A DNA stretch of 47,520 nucleotides from Symbiobacterium thermophilum (GTDB lineage: Bacteria; Bacillota; Sulfobacillia; DYFQ01). Location: positions 1-47,520 of the forward strand of contig DYFQ01000002.1 in NCBI GenBank assembly GCA_020725105.1. Reading direction: 5' to 3'. The notes beneath the pieces were generated by a model. The model was not told where the DNA came from. It worked only from the letters and a program-made list of their open reading frames with translations, and did not search any database. A program made the position numbers and the translations under genes. This document shows, piece after piece, positions 7,993 to 15,770 of the stretch. Every line of letters begins with the position of its first letter. Position 1 is the first letter of the stretch.

Positions 7993-10242
7993 TCAGTGGC
8001 CTGCGAGCAACTGCCCCATGTACTCGCGCTGCTCCGCGCTGGCAAGCCCGGAGAAGTAGCCGAGGTGACAGTCGATGGCCTTGTAGCCTGCGATGGGCAC
8101 GCCGCCCTCCAGCAGCGCCACCACGTCGGGGCAGCGCCGGTGGCAGCCCGGATGCTCGCAGGTGGTGGTCACCGTGGTGTAACGGGTCCCGAGGACGTGC
8201 TCAAAGCCCTTGAAGTGGCTCTCGTAGCCCTGTTCCCACGCGCCGCGCGCTACCAGGGCCGCCCCCAGGGCGCCGGCGCACAACACGTGGCGCGGGTCTT
8301 CCGCCACGACGAACTCGTCAGGCCCCAATCCCAGGGTTTGCCGGAAGGCGTGTTGCAGGGCCGGGTTCAGAAAGGCGCCCCCCTGGGCCACGATGGGCGC
8401 CACCAGCGGCCTGCCCCGGCCCAGGTCGGAAAGGTAGGTCCGGCAGATGGCAAAGGCCAGGCCGAGCAGGAGGTCGGGGGTTGGAAAGCCGACCCGGGAC
8501 TTGTGCACGACGTCCGATTCGCCGAAGACGGCGCAGCGGCCGGCGATGCGCACCGGGTTCCGGGACTCGAGCGCCACCTCGCCGTAGCTGCCGATGGGTA
8601 CCCGGAAGCGCTGGGCCACCGCCTCCAGAAAGGCGCCGGTGCCCGCGGCGCACTTCCCGTTCATGGCGAAGTCCAGGCCGCCTTCGGCGACGGTGATCAG
8701 CTTGGCGTCGTTGCCGCCGATGTCCATCACCGTACCCACGTCGGGCATCCGATAGCTTGCCCACGCGTAGTGCGCCACGATCTCGGTGCAGCGCCGGTCC
8801 GCCGTGTCGGCGTCGCGGCGGGTGACGATGTCCCGGAAGAGTTCCCCGGCGCTGCCCGTGGTGCCGACGGCGGCGAGCGCGGCACCTGCGGGCAGCGCCT
8901 GTTGCACACAGGCCAGCGCCCGGAGGCAGGCCGCGATGGCGTCCCCCGCGGCGTCAACGGCTCCGGCGGCCACGATTTCCAGGTCGGACCGGCCGGGACC
9001 CGGCCGCTCGCCGAGACTCCTGATCAAGGCGTACTTGGTACCCCGCGAACCCCCGTCGAGCCCCGCGAAGTACCGGCCGGCCGGGGAGCGGAGCCGCCGG
9101 CCGCCCGGGTTCACCACGTCAAAGCGAGGCCTGCGGGACCGGCGCAGCACCGGCACCCGCAGGGCCGTGGGGTCTCGCGGGCGCTCCTTAACGTTCTTGG
9201 GGTTATGGGCACCCTCGCACCGTCCGCCGAGGGTCTCCAGGACCACGACCTCCCCGTCCCGCGTCTCGTACGGCTGAGCCAGGTCACAGCCGTTGGAGCA
9301 GCCGTGACAGTAGCGAACCCGGCTGTGGAACGACCGCTCGAAGAAGTCGGGCCTGAACCCCCTGGTGATCTCGGGCGTGCCCAGCATGGCCTCGCGGGTG
9401 ATCACCGCCATCCCCAGAGCCCCCACCACGTCGTTTTTCGGCGTGACCACCACGCTGGTGGCGAGGCGCTCCTCGAAAGCACGGCGCACGGCGGGATTGA
9501 AGGCGACGCCCCCCTGGAAGAAGACGGGTGGCCGGAGGTAGGCTCCCTGAACCACGTTCGTCAGGTAGTTGCGCACCATGGCGTGGCAGACACCCATCAG
9601 CCGGTCGGCCAGCGACACGCCCTTCTGGGTCAGATGCCTGAAGTCGCGCCTGCTAAACACGGTGCAGGTGGCATCGATGGTGACCGGCCGGGCGCTCGCC
9701 AGGGCGATCCGGCCCAGCTCCGCCAGGGTGATGCCGGCCTCGTCGGCCAGCTGTTTCAGGAACTCGCCGGTCCCGGCGGAGCAGATGGTGTTCATGTTGA
9801 AGTAGGCGGGCAGGCCGTTCTCGTCGAAGACGATGACCTTGGCGTCCTGTCCGCCGATCTCGATCACCGAACCGACCCGCTCGATGAGGCGCCGGCCGGG
9901 CCCGTCGTCCACCCGGACGGCGCCCGTCCGCACCAGATGGGTGACGCCCGCGGCGTGGGCGAAGATCTCCGTCCGGGTGAGGTCGGCGCCCAGCAGCCGC
10001 CGCATCATGGCCCGGGCGCTGCCGGTGGCGCCGATGCCCGCCACCGGGCCCGGCGCCGAGTCGAGGTACTGGCGGAGGGCGTGCTTCAACGCGTCTACCT
10101 GGGAAGGGAACTGGTCGTGCCGCAGGTAGACCGGCGTGCCTACCAGCCGGGCGTCAACGTCGATGCCGGCCACCTTGACCGTGGCTGAACCGACGTCGAC
10201 CCCGATGTACACTGGCTTCAGGGAGTGCACCGGGGTGACCAC
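7993..10242 (-). CDS. 2-hydroxyacyl-CoA dehydratase activase-like protein with two BadF/BadG/BcrA/BcrD domains
   Basis: A 749-residue protein with two ASKHA ATPase domains (about 11-285 and 390-665). Each has the sugar-kinase-like phosphate loop (GVDVGSATVK; GLDGGSRGTK) and both iron-sulfur ligands of HgdC-type activases: Cys154 in CSAGTGEFL and Cys193 in ATCTVF, then Cys531 in CAAGTGAFL and Cys570 in GRCAVF. A Cys-rich linker (CHGCSNGC, 312-319) separates them, and more Cys occur near the C-terminus. Such proteins hydrolyse ATP to inject a low-potential electron into a dehydratase. Having both half-sites on one chain suggests an internal pseudo-dimer around one shared 4Fe-4S cluster (inference). 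The start is the first GTG after an in-frame stop, and its ribosome site is weak. Confidence 0.87.
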   Translation of the reverse strand: MVTPVHSLKPVYIGVDVGSATVKVAGIDVDARLVGTPVYLRHDQFPSQVDALKHALRQYLDSAPGPVAGIGATGSARAMMRRLLGADLTRTEIFAHAAGVTHLVRTGAVRVDDGPGRRLIERVGSVIEIGGQDAKVIVFDENGLPAYFNMNTICSAGTGEFLKQLADEAGITLAELGRIALASARPVTIDATCTVFSRRDFRHLTQKGVSLADRLMGVCHAMVRNYLTNVVQGAYLRPPVFFQGGVAFNPAVRRAFEERLATSVVVTPKNDVVGALGMAVITREAMLGTPEITRGFRPDFFERSFHSRVRYCHGCSNGCDLAQPYETRDGEVVVLETLGGRCEGAHNPKNVKERPRDPTALRVPVLRRSRRPRFDVVNPGGRRLRSPAGRYFAGLDGGSRGTKYALIRSLGERPGPGRSDLEIVAAGAVDAAGDAIAACLRALACVQQALPAGAALAAVGTTGSAGELFRDIVTRRDADTADRRCTEIVAHYAWASYRMPDVGTVMDIGGNDAKLITVAEGGLDFAMNGKCAAGTGAFLEAVAQRFRVPIGSYGEVALESRNPVRIAGRCAVFGESDVVHKSRVGFPTPDLLLGLAFAICRTYLSDLGRGRPLVAPIVAQGGAFLNPALQHAFRQTLGLGPDEFVVAEDPRHVLCAGALGAALVARGAWEQGYESHFKGFEHVLGTRYTTVTTTCEHPGCHRRCPDVVALLEGGVPIAGYKAIDCHLGYFSGLASAEQREYMGQLLAGH

Positions 10243-10393
10243 CCATCATCAGCGTCCACGACCAGTCTTCCGGCACCATCCTGGGATTCAGGCGCGCTGT
10301 CACAAGCTTCCTGGCGCTCGAAAGGTAAGATGCCCGGGGAAGAAGGAGTCAATACGCCAGCAGGAACTGCTCGAGGAGGATCCCCGAAAGAAC

Positions 10394-10491
10394 TGGCGGG
10401 AGCATGTGGGAATCGAACCCACCGCGGACGGTCCTAGCGCCCGCCGGCCGGATTTGAAGTCCGGGGGCGGCACCAGCCACCAACTGCTCCC
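10394..10491 (-). tRNA. selC: tRNA-Sec (anticodon UCA), CCA encoded
   Basis: The minus strand folds as a selenocysteine tRNA. The acceptor strand GGGAGCAG faces ATGCTCCC, followed by discriminator G and an encoded CCA. The anticodon stem-loop is CCGGACTTCAAATCCGG with anticodon TCA. A long G/C-rich variable arm follows, and the T arm is GTGGG-TTCGATT-CCCAC. The eighth acceptor pair is G-A rather than Watson-Crick. The length of about 95 bases plus CCA fits bacterial tRNA-Sec. It is charged with Ser, converted to Sec by SelA and delivered by SelB; none of selA, selB or selD is in this window. It supports reading the in-frame UGA at 33927-33929 as selenocysteine. Confidence 0.95.
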
Positions 10492-10540
10492 GCTCAAAGG
10501 GTCGGCGCTTGCGCGGTTCGGTATCTGGTCTCCGACTGCG

Positions 10541-10546
10541 ATTGTA
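10541..10546 (-). promoter_or_regulatory. candidate extended -10 promoter for selC
   Basis: On the minus strand TGG-TACAAT forms an extended -10 element about 50 bases before the tRNA 5' end. No good -35 is visible 17 bases upstream, as is common when the TGn extension is present. It lies just after the hairpin that probably ends the trx operon. Confidence 0.45.
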
Positions 10547-10553
10547 CCACAAT

Positions 10554-10573
10554 CCCCCGTCGGGCTGCGGGGG
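10554..10573 (-). terminator. possible terminator of the csoR-trxB-trxA operon
   Basis: On the minus strand CCCCCG-N8-CGGGGG forms a 6-base-pair stem that starts 11 bases after the trxA stop. It is followed by ATTGTGG, not a run of T, so it is at best a weak intrinsic terminator or an RNA 3' end stabiliser. Confidence 0.4.
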
Positions 10574-10583
10574 CGCGCCGGAG

Positions 10584-10913
10584 CTAGTCCAGATGGGGCT
10601 CGATCCGCCGCTGCAGCGCGGGCTTGGGCTGGAAGCCGATGAACCGCTCCACTTCCCGCCCGCCCTTGAACACCATCAAGGTGGGGATGGACATGATGCC
10701 GAACTTCATGGCCAGCTCGGGGTTGTCGTCGGTGTTCACCTTGACCACCTTGAGCTTGCCGTCAAGTTCCTCGGCCAGCGCCTCGACCACCGGCGCCACC
10801 ATGCGACACGGGCCGCACCAGGGAGCCCAGAAGTCCACCAGCACGGGCTGGTCGGCCTGGAGGACCTCCCGCTCGAACTCGCCGCGGTTTACGGGGGTGA
10901 CCTTCCCGCTCAT
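10584..10913 (-). CDS. trxA: thioredoxin
   Basis: A 109-residue thioredoxin with the full signature [16 protein letters not shown] (redox CGPC), the cis-proline loop [11 protein letters not shown] and the usual length. It reduces disulfides in cytoplasmic proteins and is itself reduced by the thioredoxin reductase encoded directly upstream. Its ATG overlaps the trxB stop by four bases (ATGA), so translation is probably coupled. It is the last gene of an operon headed by csoR, which suggests induction by copper or a related thiol-reactive stress (inference). Confidence 0.97.
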   Translation of the reverse strand: MSGKVTPVNRGEFEREVLQADQPVLVDFWAPWCGPCRMVAPVVEALAEELDGKLKVVKVNTDDNPELAMKFGIMSIPTLMVFKGGREVERFIGFQPKPALQRRIEPHLD

Positions 10914-11917
10914 GCCTTGACCGCCGCCTCCTTCTCCTTCGTGCCGGGCTCAACGCCCTGATCCAGAAGGTACTTCTCCGCCATCATCGCGGCGACCGAC
11001 CCGTCGGCCACCGCCGTGGTCAGTTGCCGCAGAAACTTGTACCGCACGTCGCCGGCCACGAACACGCCCGGGATCCCGGTGGCGCAATCCTCCGGCGCCG
11101 GCACGTAGCCCCGGTCGTCCAGCTTCAACTGGCCCTTCAGAAAGCCGGTGTTGGGGATCATGCCGATGTACACGAACACCCCGCCCACCGGGAACGCCGA
11201 CCGCTCACCGGTCCTGGTGTCCCGCAGGATGAGGCGCTCCACCTTGCCGTCACCCTCGATCCGCTCCACGACCCTGTTCATGAGGAACTCGACCTTCGGG
11301 TGCTGCCGCGCCCGTTCCACAAGCTGCCGGACCGCCCGGAACTCGTCGCGCCGGTGGATGATGGTCACCTTCGAGGCGTAGCGGGCCAGGAAGTACCCTT
11401 CGTCCAGGGCCGAGTCGCCGCCACCGATGACGGCCAGTTTCTCGCCCTTGAAAAAGGCGCCGTCACAGATGGCGCAGTAGGAAACGCCCCGCCCCGCCAG
11501 TTCGTCCTCGCCCGGGACCCCCAGCTTGCGGGGGCTCGCCCCGGTGGCGACGATGACCGTGCGGCCGCGGTAGGTCCCTTCCGAGGTGAGGACCGTCTTC
11601 ACGCCGCCCTTCAGGTCCACCGACTCGATGTCGCCGTAGACGATTTCGGCGCCGAAGTGCCGGGCCTGCTCCTCCATCTTCCGGGCAAGCTCGGGTCCCT
11701 CGATGGACAGAAAGCCGGGGTAGTCCTCCACCAGGTAGGTGTTGGCGATCTGGCCGCCCGGCACCGCCTTCTCGATGATCAACGTGGACAGCAACGCCCG
11801 GCCGGTATAAAGCCCCGCCGCCATCCCGGCGGGCCCGCCGCCCAGGATGACCACGTCCCACAACCTGTCCTGGGGCGCGACGCTTCTGGCCGCTGACTGA
11901 ACCTGTACCTCCACCAC
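10910..11917 (-). CDS. trxB: thioredoxin reductase (NADPH)
   Basis: A 335-residue FAD/NAD(P)-binding low-molecular-weight thioredoxin reductase. It has the FAD motif GGGPAG (26-31), the redox CAIC at 148-151 in [11 protein letters not shown], the NADPH motif [10 protein letters not shown] with HRRDEFRA, and the C-terminal [12 protein letters not shown] segment. It transfers electrons from NAD(P)H to thioredoxin. I chose GTG at 11917 because AGGGGGG sits 8 bases upstream; GTG at 11938 would overlap the csoR stop as GTGA and add seven residues. It forms an operon with csoR upstream and trxA downstream. Confidence 0.95.
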   Translation of the reverse strand: MVEVQVQSAARSVAPQDRLWDVVILGGGPAGMAAGLYTGRALLSTLIIEKAVPGGQIANTYLVEDYPGFLSIEGPELARKMEEQARHFGAEIVYGDIESVDLKGGVKTVLTSEGTYRGRTVIVATGASPRKLGVPGEDELAGRGVSYCAICDGAFFKGEKLAVIGGGDSALDEGYFLARYASKVTIIHRRDEFRAVRQLVERARQHPKVEFLMNRVVERIEGDGKVERLILRDTRTGERSAFPVGGVFVYIGMIPNTGFLKGQLKLDDRGYVPAPEDCATGIPGVFVAGDVRYKFLRQLTTAVADGSVAAMMAEKYLLDQGVEPGTKEKEAAVKA

Positions 11918-11934
11918 GCCCGGGTCCCCCCTGG

Positions 11935-12258
11935 TCACGAAAGCTTCGTAAGAATCCTCATGATGTCCTCGATGGCCTGCTGCCCGGTACCCTCGCCGGC
12001 GAGTTCGTCCCGCAGGCACCGCTCCAGGTGGCGGCCGATCACCTGCATCCCCACCTTGGTGGTGGCTTCCTTCAGCGCCGCCAGCTGGATGACGATCTCC
12101 TCGCAGCTACGCCCCTCGAGGATCATCCGCTGGATTCCCCGGGCCTGGCCTTCGATGCGCTTCAGCCGGTGAAGCAGTTCCCTAAACTCCTCGTTGACCG
12201 GCTGTCGCTGGTCGGCCACGGCGGCTGGCCGCGGCCCGCCCGGGCCACCAGCCGTCAT
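11935..12258 (-). CDS. csoR: CsoR-family metal-sensing repressor
   Basis: A 107-residue all-helical repressor of the CsoR/RcnR family (old name DUF156). It carries LLHRLKRIEGQARGIQRMI, the family DNA-binding helix. The metal ligands are Cys52, His77 and Cys81. Their spacing (25 and 4) equals that of Cys36-His61-Cys65 in the Mycobacterium tuberculosis copper sensor, so Cu(I) sensing is likely. A sulfide or formaldehyde sensor is less likely given the intact C-H-C set. ATG at 12258 begins the family-length protein. An operator-like palindrome and a consensus promoter lie upstream, so it probably represses itself together with trxB and trxA. No copper ATPase or chaperone gene is in the operon. 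Confidence 0.92.
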   Translation of the reverse strand: MTAGGPGGPRPAAVADQRQPVNEEFRELLHRLKRIEGQARGIQRMILEGRSCEEIVIQLAALKEATTKVGMQVIGRHLERCLRDELAGEGTGQQAIEDIMRILTKLS

Positions 12259-12314
12259 CGGGTCCTCATGGCCGTCCACCACTTCAACCTCCCGGACCGG
12301 CACCACACTGAGCG

Positions 12315-12330
12315 ATACCCTACGGGGTAT
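12315..12330. promoter_or_regulatory. CsoR-type operator palindrome
   Basis: ATACCC-TACG-GGGTAT is a perfect 6+6 palindrome of the GC-cored type bound by CsoR repressors. It overlaps a second one, GGGTA-TGG-TACCC, at 12325-12337. It lies about 16 bases after the -10 hexamer of the promoter below, roughly +10 to +25 of the expected transcript, where binding would block transcription. Confidence 0.8.
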
Positions 12331-12345
12331 GGTACCCGTCTCGTT

Positions 12346-12374
12346 ATCATATTGTCTCGGCCACCGGCTGTCAA
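12346..12374 (-). promoter_or_regulatory. consensus sigma-A promoter of csoR-trxB-trxA
   Basis: On the minus strand TTGACA (12369-12374) is separated by exactly 17 bases from TATGAT (12346-12351). The -35 is perfect and the -10 is five of six. The predicted start is near 12339, directly before the CsoR palindrome and about 80 bases before the csoR ATG. Confidence 0.85.
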
Positions 12375-12456
12375 CCGCCGCCAGCCAGAAGCGGACGCGA
12401 CCTTCCGCCGGCGCGGGTCCGCGCACGCGCCCGACCGCGGTATGGCTGCGGCGGCG

Positions 12457-13317
12457 CTATCGAGGACCGCGGAAGAAGCGCAGGAATTCCGAGTCAGGCG
12501 CCAGGATGACCGTGGTCTGGCCGGCGGCGAAGGCTTTGCGGTAGGCCTCCAGCGACCTCATGAAGGCGTAGAACTCGGGGTCCTGGTTGAAGGCCTCGGC
12601 GTAGACCCTGATGGCTTCCGCGTCGCCCTCGCCCCGGATGGCCTGGGCCTTGCGGTAGGCTTCGGCCAGGATGATGGTGCGCTCCTTGTCGGCCTCGGCC
12701 CGGATCTTGGCCGCCTCTTCCTCGCCCTCGGACCGGTAGCGCCTGGCCTCGCGCTCGCGCTCGGTCCGCATCCGGTCGAAGACCGCCTGGCTGTTCTCGT
12801 CGGGCAGGTCGGCCCGCTTGATCCGGACGTCCACCACCTGGATGCCGTACTCCCGGGCCGCCTGGTCGGACCGCTCGGTCACGTTGCTCATGATGCGGTC
12901 GCGGTGCTCGGCCACGATCTGGATCAGGTCGTAGCGGCCCAGTTCCACGCGAAGCTGCGAGTAGATGATGTCGTCGAGCCGCGCCGTGGCGCCGGCCTCG
13001 TTTTGCACCGTCTGCAGGAACTTGAGAGGATCTATGATCCGCCACATGGCGTAGTTGTCCATGATCAGGGTCTTCTTGTCCCGGGTGATGATGTCGTTGG
13101 CCTGGGCGTCGTATTCCAGGAACCGCCGCTCGAAGAGGACCACGTCCTGGATGAAGGGAATCTTGAAGTACAGGCCGGGTTCGCTGATGACCCGGACCGG
13201 CCGGCCGAACTCGATGACGACGGCCTGGTTGGTCTCGTCAACCACCACCGCGGCCAGCCTGAAAGTCAGGGCCGCCAGAACCAGCAGGCCCGCGACGACG
13301 AGGATCGCCCGCCTCAC
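12457..13317 (-). CDS. hflC: HflC membrane protease-modulator protein
   Basis: A 286-residue SPFH/band-7 protein. One N-terminal membrane helix (about 4-24) precedes DETNQAVVIEFGRPVRVI, the GLYFKIPFIQDV strand and a long charged helix (EREREARRYRSEGEEEAAKI), ending in a TTVILAPDSEF segment, as in HflC. With HflK it forms a cage in the membrane that holds FtsH and limits its proteolysis. The ATG overlaps the hflK stop by four bases, so the two are translationally coupled. ftsH is not in the window. Confidence 0.93.
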   Translation of the reverse strand: MRRAILVVAGLLVLAALTFRLAAVVVDETNQAVVIEFGRPVRVISEPGLYFKIPFIQDVVLFERRFLEYDAQANDIITRDKKTLIMDNYAMWRIIDPLKFLQTVQNEAGATARLDDIIYSQLRVELGRYDLIQIVAEHRDRIMSNVTERSDQAAREYGIQVVDVRIKRADLPDENSQAVFDRMRTEREREARRYRSEGEEEAAKIRAEADKERTIILAEAYRKAQAIRGEGDAEAIRVYAEAFNQDPEFYAFMRSLEAYRKAFAAGQTTVILAPDSEFLRFFRGPR

Positions 13318-14351
13318 CGGCCGCCACCTCCCTGCTGCCGGATGAACTCGGTAAGGGGCAGGAACTTCAGGACCCCGTCCCCCGTCCCCGAGTCCATGAC
13401 GAAGATGGTCATCCCCGGCAGTACCTCTTCCATGACTTCCAGGTACAGCCGGGTGCGGGTCACGTCCTTACCGCCCCGGTACTCGGCCAGCATGGCCAGG
13501 AAGCGCTCGGCGTCGCCCCGGGCCCGGGTCACCCGCTCGGCCCGGTAGGCTTCGGCCTCGCGGAGTTGCCGCTCGGCCTCGCCGCGGGCCCGCGGCACCA
13601 GGTCGTTGTAGTAGCCCTGGGCCTCGTTGATCAGCCGGGCCCGGTCTTCCCGGGCGCTGGCCACGTCTTTGAACGCGGCCCGCACCGGTTCCGGCGGCTG
13701 CACGTCCTGAAGCTGGGCGGCGACGATGTGGATCCCCGACCGGTAGAGGTCAAGGATCCCCTGGAGCACCGTGTGAATGTCCTGCTGGATCTCGAACTTC
13801 CGTTCCGTCAGCACGTCGTCCACGTTGTGGGTACCCACCACCTGGCGGAGCGCCGCCTCGGTGGCGTGGCGCACCACGCTCCGCACGTCCCTGACGTTGA
13901 ACACGAAGTCCCGGGCGTTCTTGACCCGCCACTGGATGATGAGCTCGGCGTCGACGATGTTCTCGTCGCCGGTCAGCATCAGCGATTCCTCGGGGACGTC
14001 CCGGTAGCGGGGCGGCGGGCCGGGATCTGTGGTCCGGAACCCTATCTCCTCCCGGTTGACCTTGGTGACCTTGGGCGTGACGACGGTCTCGACGGGATAG
14101 GGCAGCCGGTAGTGCAGCCCGGGGCCGGTGGTCGCCACGTAGCGGCCGAAGCGCCGGACGACGCCGGCCTCGTCGGGCGCCACGGTGTAGATGCCCGATG
14201 CCAGCCACAACCCCAGCGCTACCAGCAGGACGAGCCAGGCCCCCCCGGTCACCCTGGGCAACCGCAGGTTGGTCAGCTTCGGCATGCGGACGTCCCGCGG
14301 GATGCCCCCCTCGCCCCATGGCGACCTGGAGCCTCCGCCGTGCGTGCTCAT
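13314..14351 (-). CDS. hflK: HflK membrane protease-modulator protein
   Basis: A 345-residue partner of HflC. A short Gly-rich cytoplasmic N-terminus precedes one membrane helix (about 39-56), then YTVAPDEAGVVRRFGRYV, GLHYRLPYPVETVV, the band-7 core, and the long arm ARGEAERQLREAEAYRAERV. A FVMDSGTGDGVLKFLPL tail matches HflK ends. The ATG at 14351 follows AGGGAGGG, though the spacing of about 11 is slightly long. It is the first gene of the hflK-hflC pair and is divergent from an XRE-type regulator, with a perfect palindrome between them that may control one or both. Confidence 0.93.
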   Translation of the reverse strand: MSTHGGGSRSPWGEGGIPRDVRMPKLTNLRLPRVTGGAWLVLLVALGLWLASGIYTVAPDEAGVVRRFGRYVATTGPGLHYRLPYPVETVVTPKVTKVNREEIGFRTTDPGPPPRYRDVPEESLMLTGDENIVDAELIIQWRVKNARDFVFNVRDVRSVVRHATEAALRQVVGTHNVDDVLTERKFEIQQDIHTVLQGILDLYRSGIHIVAAQLQDVQPPEPVRAAFKDVASAREDRARLINEAQGYYNDLVPRARGEAERQLREAEAYRAERVTRARGDAERFLAMLAEYRGGKDVTRTRLYLEVMEEVLPGMTIFVMDSGTGDGVLKFLPLTEFIRQQGGGGR

Positions 14352-14381
14352 GCTCTGCTCAACCCTCCCTCTCTTTTGTGT

Positions 14382-14400
14382 GCCCGTATTCTATACGGGC
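14382..14400. promoter_or_regulatory. perfect palindrome between hflK and the XRE regulator (candidate operator)
   Basis: GCCCGTAT-TCT-ATACGGGC is an 8-3-8 perfect inverted repeat 31 bases before the hflK ATG and 89 bases before the regulator ATG. Read toward hflK it contains TATAGA, which could be a -10 element, so a protein bound here could block hflK transcription. The neighbouring helix-turn-helix protein is the obvious candidate binder (inference). Confidence 0.5.
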
Positions 14401-14430
14401 CCGGTCGTGGACATGAGTCCACGGTCCTTG

Positions 14431-14460
14431 TTGTGATCTGTCCCAATCCTGTGGTATCAT
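14431..14460 (+). promoter_or_regulatory. candidate promoter of the XRE-type regulator
   Basis: TTGTGA (14431-14436) is followed after 18 bases by TATCAT (14455-14460), 29 bases before the ATG at 14490. Both hexamers match four or five consensus positions. Confidence 0.45.
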
Positions 14461-14489
14461 CTCCCTGACCCTCCGAAGGCGGTGGCCTC

Positions 14490-14948
14490 ATGTCCGCGAT
14501 CTTGCGGCTGTTCTTGAAGCGCCAGCTCCAGCAGCGCGGCCTCTCCATGCGCCGGCTGGCCCGCCTGGCGGGTGTCGACCACTCCATGATCTCCAAGGTG
14601 CTGCAGGGCAAGCGCCGGGCCTACCCCGACTTTCTCCGCGCCGTCGCGCCCCACCTGGGAGTGCCCTATGAAGACTTGCTGGTCCTGGCAGGTTTCCTCG
14701 ACGGCGGGGTCAGCCCTACCACCCGTAAGGCGCTCGACCAGGCCCAGACGGCGTGGCGCCCGGCGCCGGCCCCGCGGCACCGAGCTCCCGAACCGGGGCT
14801 GACGGCCATCTCCCCCGAGCGGCTGAAAGACCCCCGGTTCGCGGTGACCTACTCGCTGGGGGACAAGCTGAGCCCCCAGGGGCTGGAACGGGTCCTGCGC
14901 TACATCGAGATGGAACTGGACATGTCCCGCCGGGAGCGCCGCCGGTAG
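14490..14948 (+). CDS. XRE/Cro-type helix-turn-helix regulator
   Basis: A 152-residue protein. Its N-terminal 65 residues form a Cro/C1-type domain: LQQRGLSMRRLARLAGVDHS, then MISKVLQGKRRAYPDFLRAV, then VPYEDLLVLAGF. The C-terminal half is Pro-rich linker followed by a helical region (SPQGLERVLRYIEMEL) of unknown role, perhaps dimerisation. The start is an ATG after GAAGGCGGTGG. It is divergent from hflK-hflC with a perfect palindrome between them, and convergent with gatD 9 bases downstream. The target is unknown; hflK or its own gene is the natural guess. Confidence 0.8.
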   Translation: MSAILRLFLKRQLQQRGLSMRRLARLAGVDHSMISKVLQGKRRAYPDFLRAVAPHLGVPYEDLLVLAGFLDGGVSPTTRKALDQAQTAWRPAPAPRHRAPEPGLTAISPERLKDPRFAVTYSLGDKLSPQGLERVLRYIEMELDMSRRERRR

Positions 14949-14957
14949 CGAGGCTGC

Positions 14958-15755
14958 TCACGCGCGGGCGGCCAGCCGGATGGCGGCCAGGTGGGCTTCC
15001 TCTTCCAGCCTGTCGTCCAGCGGCCGGAGGTCGGCCCGCCCGTACCGGCGCAACAGCGCCTGGCGGAGGCAGTAGTCGGTCAGCCAGGGGTTCTTGGGCA
15101 GGGCCGAGCCGTGCAGGTAGGTCCCGACGCAGTTCTTGTACACGGCCCCCTCCTGACGGTCCTCGCCGTTGTTGCCGTGGCCGACCAGCACCTGCCCCAG
15201 GGGGCTGACGCCGGGTCCCAGGTACGTGCGGCCCGAGTGGTTTTCGAACCCGACCAGGGTGCGCCGGCGGGGCGCCCTGCCCGTCCCGGCGGCGCCCGGG
15301 CCGCCGGCGGACCCGGCTGCCGGGCCTGAAGAGAAGTCGAGGTACGACAGGAGCACCAGGTTGCCGATCATCCGGCGGCGGCCGGCCCGGGTCCGGCAGT
15401 CGAGCAGGCCGACGCCGGGAATGCGGTCGCCCGCCCCGGTCTCGTAGTACTCGCCCAGCAACTGGTACCCGCCGCAGACGGCCAGCAGCACCAGGCCGTC
15501 CTCCACCGCCGCCCGCAACTCGGCGCCCTTCTTCGAGGCCAGGTCGTCGCCGATGAGCCGCTGCTCCTTGTCCTGGCCGCCCCCGACGAAGCACACGTCG
15601 TAGCGGGCGAAATCGGGCCGGTCGCCCAGCTGCACGGTGTGCAGCACCGGCTCCAGCCCGTGCCAGCGGGCCCGCCGGGCGAGGGCGATGATGTTGCCCC
15701 GGTCGCCGTACAGGTTCATCAGGTCCGGGTACAGGTGGCAGATGTGTACCTCCAC
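14958..15755 (-). CDS. gatD: lipid II isoglutaminyl synthase, glutamine amidotransferase subunit GatD
   Basis: A 265-residue CobB/CobQ-like class I glutamine amidotransferase. The nucleophile is Cys94 in LAVCGGYQLLGEYYE and the catalytic His is 215 in GTYLHGSALPKNPWLTD, matching characterised GatD proteins. It hydrolyses glutamine and passes ammonia to MurT, which amidates the D-Glu of lipid II to D-isoglutamine. An Ala/Gly/Pro-rich insert (about 143-162) is unusual. The GTG start follows the murT stop by 15 bases, giving a murT-gatD operon. This pair is characteristic of Gram-positive bacteria and is one of the better taxonomic hints here. Confidence 0.93.
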   Translation of the reverse strand: MEVHICHLYPDLMNLYGDRGNIIALARRARWHGLEPVLHTVQLGDRPDFARYDVCFVGGGQDKEQRLIGDDLASKKGAELRAAVEDGLVLLAVCGGYQLLGEYYETGAGDRIPGVGLLDCRTRAGRRRMIGNLVLLSYLDFSSGPAAGSAGGPGAAGTGRAPRRRTLVGFENHSGRTYLGPGVSPLGQVLVGHGNNGEDRQEGAVYKNCVGTYLHGSALPKNPWLTDYCLRQALLRRYGRADLRPLDDRLEEEAHLAAIRLAARA

Positions 15756-15770
15756 GAGATCTCGAGCCCC

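Noticed and set aside
7906-10188. A 760-codon plus-strand frame opposite the activase gene
   Set aside because: Antisense shadow; the minus strand encodes a complete activase with all cluster Cys.
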